From NCBI GenBank assembly GCA_020056895.1, contig JAGVGV010000500.1:1-7597 (forward strand): 7,597 nucleotides of DNA, in the 5' to 3' direction. The notes beneath the pieces are model-generated. The model was not told the DNA's origin, did no database searches, and was given only the letters and a program-made list of their open reading frames with translations. This document shows positions 4,341 to 7,597 of the stretch, piece after piece. The translations under genes were made by a program, and so were the position numbers. The first letter of the stretch is position 1; every line of letters starts with the position of its first letter. Source of the DNA: Deltaproteobacteria bacterium. Lineage in GTDB: Bacteria > Desulfobacterota > Desulfarculia > Adiutricales > JAGVGV01.

Positions 4341-6200
4341 ATGCGCCGGCGATCATCCATTTTCATCAAAATTCTGGCCGTCATACTGCCCCTGGTGGTC
4401 ACGCCGATCATCGTGGTGGGGTATTTTTCCATCGAAGCCTCGGCCGACCGGGTGAACCGGCTGGCCCGGCAGGAACAGCAACTGCTTCTCGAGGCCGCGG
4501 CCGGCCGGATCAACCGGCTGCTCGAACAAACCCTTATGGACCTCGATACCCTGGCCAGCCTGCCCGTTTTGGAAGACCTGTTTCTGGCCCAGGCCTTCCG
4601 CCTGTCGGTGGAAGAGGAATTCCATCGGGAAAGCATTGTGGAGATTTTCCGCGATTTTCTGGCCCGGACCCCTTTGTACCGCCGGTTGTTTTGTTTGGAC
4701 GAACAGGGCCGTCCCTTGGTGGGGCTGGACCGGGCCGGAACCTTTTCGGGCGCCCCCCGGCCGGAATGGATCGAAGTGTTCCAACGGGCCGCCCAGGGAT
4801 CTCAAGGCCTTTATTTTTCAGACCTGATCCCCCCCGCGGCCGACCGGGGCCCCACCCTGTTCGTGGCCAAAGCCTATACCAGCGGGTTGGACCATTTGGC
4901 CGGCGTCGTGGTCATCGAGATGGATTTCGGCCAGATCGCCCGGATTGTCCAGGACATCCGGGTGGGCGCCGAAGGCTACGCCTTCCTGTTGGATCAGGCC
5001 GGCCGGAACATCATCCACCCCGCCTTCGCGCCCTATACCATCGATCGGGACCATCTGCCCGATCCCAGCCTGAAACCCCTGTTCGAAGCCATGACCTCGG
5101 GCCGGTCGGACTGGCTGAGCTACCGGTTCCAAGGGTTGGACAAGGAAGCGGTTTTCGCCCCCATCCCGTCCCAAAAGTGGTCCCTGGCGGTCACCGTGCC
5201 CATGGGAACCCTTCACCAGGAAGCCATGGCCGTCCGGACCCGGGTGGTCCAGGTGGCGGCGATCACGGTGCTGTTGACCGTGACCGCGGCCGGGATATTG
5301 TCGTACCACCTGCTTCGGCCGGTCCGCCGCCTGGTGGCCGCCACCCAGAGGATTTCCGATGGCGATCTGAGCCTTGAAATCCCCATCGGGTCCGGGGATG
5401 AATTGGGCGAGCTGACCGCGTCGTTCAACCGGATGGTGCGCGATCTGGCCAGGACTCAGGATGAACTGGTCCGTTCGGCCAAGCTTATTTCCCTGGGCCG
5501 GGTTTCCGCCGGAGTGGCCCACGAAATCCGCAACCCGCTCAACGCCATGAAAGCGGCCATGGTTCATTTGAAACGCCGCCGGAGCGACGACCCCTTGATC
5601 GTGGAATATTCCAAGCTGATCTATTCCGAAATCGACCGCCTGAACCGGTTCGTCACCGATTTTCTGCTTTTCGCCAAACAGTCCCCGCCTCGGTTGGAAC
5701 CGGCGGACTTGAACGGTCTGTTGTCCACGGTTTTGAACCTGTTCCAGGAAAAAGCGGCGGAATCGGGGGTAACCTTGTACCAGAGGCCCGACCCTGAACT
5801 GCCGCCCCTGGCCATGGACCCCAAGCAGATCGAACAGGTGCTGGTGAACCTGATGGTCAACGCCATCGAGGCCATGCCCAATGGCGGCATCATCACCATC
5901 ACCAGCACCTGGCTGCCCCACGGTTTGGATGCCCGGGACGATCGGGGGCTGGCCCGGATCACCATCCGGGATACGGGCCCCGGGATAGACCCCGCCCACC
6001 TGGCCAGCATTTTCGATCCTTTTTTCACCACCAAGGAAGACGGCACCGGATTGGGGCTGCCTCTAAGCTTGGGCATCGTGGAAAGCCACGGCGGCCGATT
6101 GACCGTGGAAAACCAGATCGGGTCGGGCGTGATGGCCTCGGTGGACCTGCCTGCCCAGCCAACGACTTTCGGATCGGCTCTGGGGGAGGGCCAGGCATGA
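4341..6200 (+). CDS. Membrane sensor histidine kinase, NtrB/AtoS-like, with Cache-like periplasmic sensor
   Basis: A 619-residue kinase that senses a periplasmic ligand and phosphorylates the regulator encoded next. TM1 (about 8-29) and TM2 (about 302-324) bracket a sensor of about 270 residues. Its GYAFLLDQAGRNIIHP (212-227) and AVFAPIPSQKWSLAV stretches (from 270) are typical of double-Cache domains, which bind small organic molecules. A HAMP linker follows (about 324-376), then HisKA with VAHEIRNPLNAM (phospho-acceptor His394). The ATPase domain has an N box NLMVNAIEAM (Asn507), G1 box DTGPGI (544-549), F box FDPFFTTKE (558-566) and G2 box DGTGLGL. All catalytic boxes look intact and no PAS domain is present. 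The ligand is unknown. The ATG at 4341 has only a distant GGAG (4325-4328). The stop overlaps the regulator start as ATGA, a sign of translational coupling. Confidence 0.93.
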   Translation: MRRRSSIFIKILAVILPLVVTPIIVVGYFSIEASADRVNRLARQEQQLLLEAAAGRINRLLEQTLMDLDTLASLPVLEDLFLAQAFRLSVEEEFHRESIVEIFRDFLARTPLYRRLFCLDEQGRPLVGLDRAGTFSGAPRPEWIEVFQRAAQGSQGLYFSDLIPPAADRGPTLFVAKAYTSGLDHLAGVVVIEMDFGQIARIVQDIRVGAEGYAFLLDQAGRNIIHPAFAPYTIDRDHLPDPSLKPLFEAMTSGRSDWLSYRFQGLDKEAVFAPIPSQKWSLAVTVPMGTLHQEAMAVRTRVVQVAAITVLLTVTAAGILSYHLLRPVRRLVAATQRISDGDLSLEIPIGSGDELGELTASFNRMVRDLARTQDELVRSAKLISLGRVSAGVAHEIRNPLNAMKAAMVHLKRRRSDDPLIVEYSKLIYSEIDRLNRFVTDFLLFAKQSPPRLEPADLNGLLSTVLNLFQEKAAESGVTLYQRPDPELPPLAMDPKQIEQVLVNLMVNAIEAMPNGGIITITSTWLPHGLDARDDRGLARITIRDTGPGIDPAHLASIFDPFFTTKEDGTGLGLPLSLGIVESHGGRLTVENQIGSGVMASVDLPAQPTTFGSALGEGQA

Positions 6201-6631
6201 GCCGCTGGAAGCTATTGCTGGTGGACGACCGGATCCGGTCGCTCAAAGGGCTGGCGGCCATTCTCGAGGACGAGGGATACCAGGTCCTGAACGCGGAATC
6301 GGGGGAAAAGGCGCTGGACCTGTTCGAGGCCCAGCCCGATATCGACGTGGTGCTGGCCGACCTGAAAATGCACGGTATGGACGGCCTGGAACTGTTTCGC
6401 CGGATGAAGGAACGGGGCGCTGGGCCGGCCTTCGTCATCATGACCGCGTATGGGTCGGTCCGGTCCGCCGTTCAGGCCCTCAAGGAAGGGGTTACGGATT
6501 ACCTGATCAAACCGTTGGATTACGATGAGCTGATCCTGATCCTGGAAAAGCGGTGCGCGAACGGGAAATGCGCCGGGAACTGGTCCGGCTGCGGCGGGAA
6601 GTGGGCGAAGAAACCCGGTTTCACGGCTTGA
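6197..6631 (+). CDS. NtrC-family response regulator, receiver part, frame lost after residue 118
   Basis: Receiver domain of the regulator partnered with the kinase upstream. It has the acidic pair Asp10-Asp11, phospho-acceptor Asp55 (VVLADLKM), Thr83 in IMTAYGS, and Lys105 in LIKPLDYDE, so it should accept phosphate. The start overlaps the kinase stop by 4 bp and has GGAGG (6185-6189) 7 nt upstream. After Lys118 (6548-6550) the frame yields 26 residues of Cys- and Gly-rich sequence unlike any receiver linker, and stops at 6631. The expected linker (LEKAVREREMRREL) and the rest of an NtrC protein are encoded in the -1 frame from 6553. Treat this and the next entry as one gene broken by a one-base deletion, sequencing error, or much less likely a programmed frameshift. 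The separate 144-residue product is probably not real as such. Confidence 0.85.
   Translation: MSRWKLLLVDDRIRSLKGLAAILEDEGYQVLNAESGEKALDLFEAQPDIDVVLADLKMHGMDGLELFRRMKERGAGPAFVIMTAYGSVRSAVQALKEGVTDYLIKPLDYDELILILEKRCANGKCAGNWSGCGGKWAKKPGFTA
6548..6553 (+). other. Frameshift point in the NtrC-family regulator
   Basis: The bases AAGCGG are read as Lys-Arg in the receiver frame, while the AAA+ frame continues with GTG at 6553. Adding a single G after 6550 would give Leu-Glu-Lys-Ala-Val-Arg-Glu and join both halves without a gap. The context GGAAAAG is not a standard X-XXY-YYZ slippery heptamer, so a mutation or base-calling error is the simpler reading. Confidence 0.82.
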
Positions 6632-7597
6632 TCGGCGCCGGCCGGGCCATGCGCGAAGTTTTTTCCCTGGTCCGGCGGGTGGCGCCCACGGACGCTTCGG
6701 TGCTGATCAACGGCGAAACCGGCACGGGCAAGGAACTTTTGGCCGAAGCACTCCACGCCGAAAGCCGCCGCAAAGGCCGGCCCATGGTCTGCATCAACTG
6801 CGCCGCCCTGACCGAAAGCCTTCTGGAAGCGGAACTGTTCGGCCACCTGAAAGGGGCCTTCACCGGCGCCGTGGCCGACAAAAAGGGCCGGCTGGAAGCG
6901 GCGGACGGAGGGACCTTGTTCCTGGATGAAATCGGCCACATGAGCCTCCCGCTACAGGCCAAGTTGCTTCGTTTCCTTCAGAATCAGACTTTCGAACCCG
7001 TGGGCGGGTCGGTCTCCCGCCAGGTGGACGTGCGCCTTGTTTCCGCCACCAACATGTCTTTGGCCGAACGGATTTCGGCCGGCCGGTTTCTGGCGGACCT
7101 TTTATACCGGATCGACGTTATCGCCCTCCACCTGCCGCCCCTTCGGGAACGGAAGGAGGACCTGCCCCTTCTGGCGGACCACTTCCGCAAGCTCTACAGC
7201 CGGCAGTACGCCAAGAAAATCGACCGGATCGATACCTCGGCCCTCCAGGCCATGCTCGACTATTCCTGGCCCGGGAACGTGAGGGAAATGGAAAACGTGC
7301 TGGCCCGGGCCGTGATTCTGGCCCGCCAGGAAATGTTGACGCTGGAGGATCTCCCCGCCCGGTTCCAGCCGGACCCGGCCCGGCCTCCGGCCGGGAACGG
7401 CGCCCTTCCCCCAGTTCCCGGCGTGGAGGTCGGGGAAGGCCGCCTGAAAGACATGGAGCGGGAATGCATTCGTCAGGCCCTGGCGCAATGCGAAGGGAAC
7501 AAAAGCCGGGCGGCCAAGCAACTAGGCATCAGCCGGAAAGCCCTGTACCAGAAAATGGAACGTTTGGGCTTAACCGCTCCGGCAGGCCGGGACGATC
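6553..7597 (+). CDS. NtrC-family regulator, sigma-54 AAA+ and Fis-type HTH part, -1 frame, runs to right edge
   Basis: The continuation of the response regulator, 348 codons open to the window end (residues counted from the GTG at 6553, which need not be a start). After a helical linker comes a sigma-54 activator ATPase: Walker A GETGTGKE (54-61), the sigma-54-contacting GAFTGA (101-106) in ELFGHLKGAFTGA, Walker B LFLDEIG (122-128), sensor I region VRLVSATN (160-167), LPPLRERKEDLPLL (194-207) and WPGNVREMENV (239-249). A Pro/Gly-rich linker (about 272-296) leads to a Fis-type helix-turn-helix (NKSRAAKQLGISRKALYQKM, 316-335). Only the extreme C-terminus may be missing. It would bind upstream sites and drive open-complex formation by sigma-54 polymerase. 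In the conserved FR-x-DL-x-x-R stretch the first Arg is Leu180, while the second, Arg186, is kept. Confidence 0.87.
   Translation, partial: MREREMRRELVRLRREVGEETRFHGLIGAGRAMREVFSLVRRVAPTDASVLINGETGTGKELLAEALHAESRRKGRPMVCINCAALTESLLEAELFGHLKGAFTGAVADKKGRLEAADGGTLFLDEIGHMSLPLQAKLLRFLQNQTFEPVGGSVSRQVDVRLVSATNMSLAERISAGRFLADLLYRIDVIALHLPPLRERKEDLPLLADHFRKLYSRQYAKKIDRIDTSALQAMLDYSWPGNVREMENVLARAVILARQEMLTLEDLPARFQPDPARPPAGNGALPPVPGVEVGEGRLKDMERECIRQALAQCEGNKSRAAKQLGISRKALYQKMERLGLTAPAGRDD

Noticed and set aside
4237..4455. 72-codon frame (GTG start) running from the gap into the kinase
   Set aside because: Composition is low in hydrophobic blocks, there is no good Shine-Dalgarno, and most of it overlaps the kinase 5' end in another frame.
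4253..5377. 374-codon plus-strand frame overlapping the kinase
   Set aside because: Very rich in Pro, Gly and Arg with no domain pattern; the overlapping kinase frame has all histidine-kinase boxes.
4818..5999. 393-codon minus-strand frame opposite the kinase
   Set aside because: Gly/Gln/His-rich antisense shadow without motifs or a ribosome-binding site.
6544..6551. Programmed -1 frameshift signal in the regulator
   Set aside because: GGAAAAG does not fit the X-XXY-YYZ heptamer, and no strong downstream hairpin or upstream Shine-Dalgarno-like stimulator stood out.

Overview
The window reads as chromosomal DNA of a GC-rich Gram-negative bacterium. A bifunctional-type peptidoglycan synthase, two secreted proteins with Sec signals, an iron-sulfur flavoprotein of a type common in anaerobes, and an NtrB/NtrC-style pair with a sigma-54 activator together fit Desulfobacterota (delta-proteobacteria) best. 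That placement is an inference from gene content only. No RNA gene, CRISPR array or insertion sequence is visible.

Layout. The left edge (1-633, minus) is the 5' part of a class A penicillin-binding protein that runs off the window. A 134-bp divergent gap (634-767) follows, with promoter-like elements facing both ways and two hairpins. Rightward from 768 come an iron-sulfur/FMN flavoprotein (768-1346), a secreted protein with two Tudor-like barrels and a transglutaminase-like hydrolase domain (1381-2718), and a small secreted orphan (2761-3324). Gaps of 34 and 42 bp suggest one operon. Next is an orphan cytoplasmic protein with a single Cys and a CheD/CNF-like Cys-His spacing (3475-4059, possible alternative start 3379). 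The two orphans are visibly less GC-rich than their neighbours.

A 281-bp gap (4060-4340) holds a sigma-54-like promoter match and several inverted repeats. It precedes a two-component pair: a membrane histidine kinase with a Cache-like sensor (4341-6200) overlapping by 4 bp an NtrC-family response regulator (6197 to the right edge). The regulator is broken as written. After the receiver domain the frame is lost at about 6548-6553, and the AAA+ and Fis-type HTH domains continue in the -1 frame to the window end. One extra base there restores a normal NtrC-type protein.

How the genes work together. The kinase and regulator are clearly a signalling pair, probably controlling sigma-54 promoters and perhaps their own. 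The 768-3324 genes look like an envelope-directed operon, with the penicillin-binding protein divergent from it. Whether the two blocks are functionally linked cannot be told from the sequence. The least familiar material is the Tudor-Tudor-transglutaminase secreted protein and the two orphans behind it.
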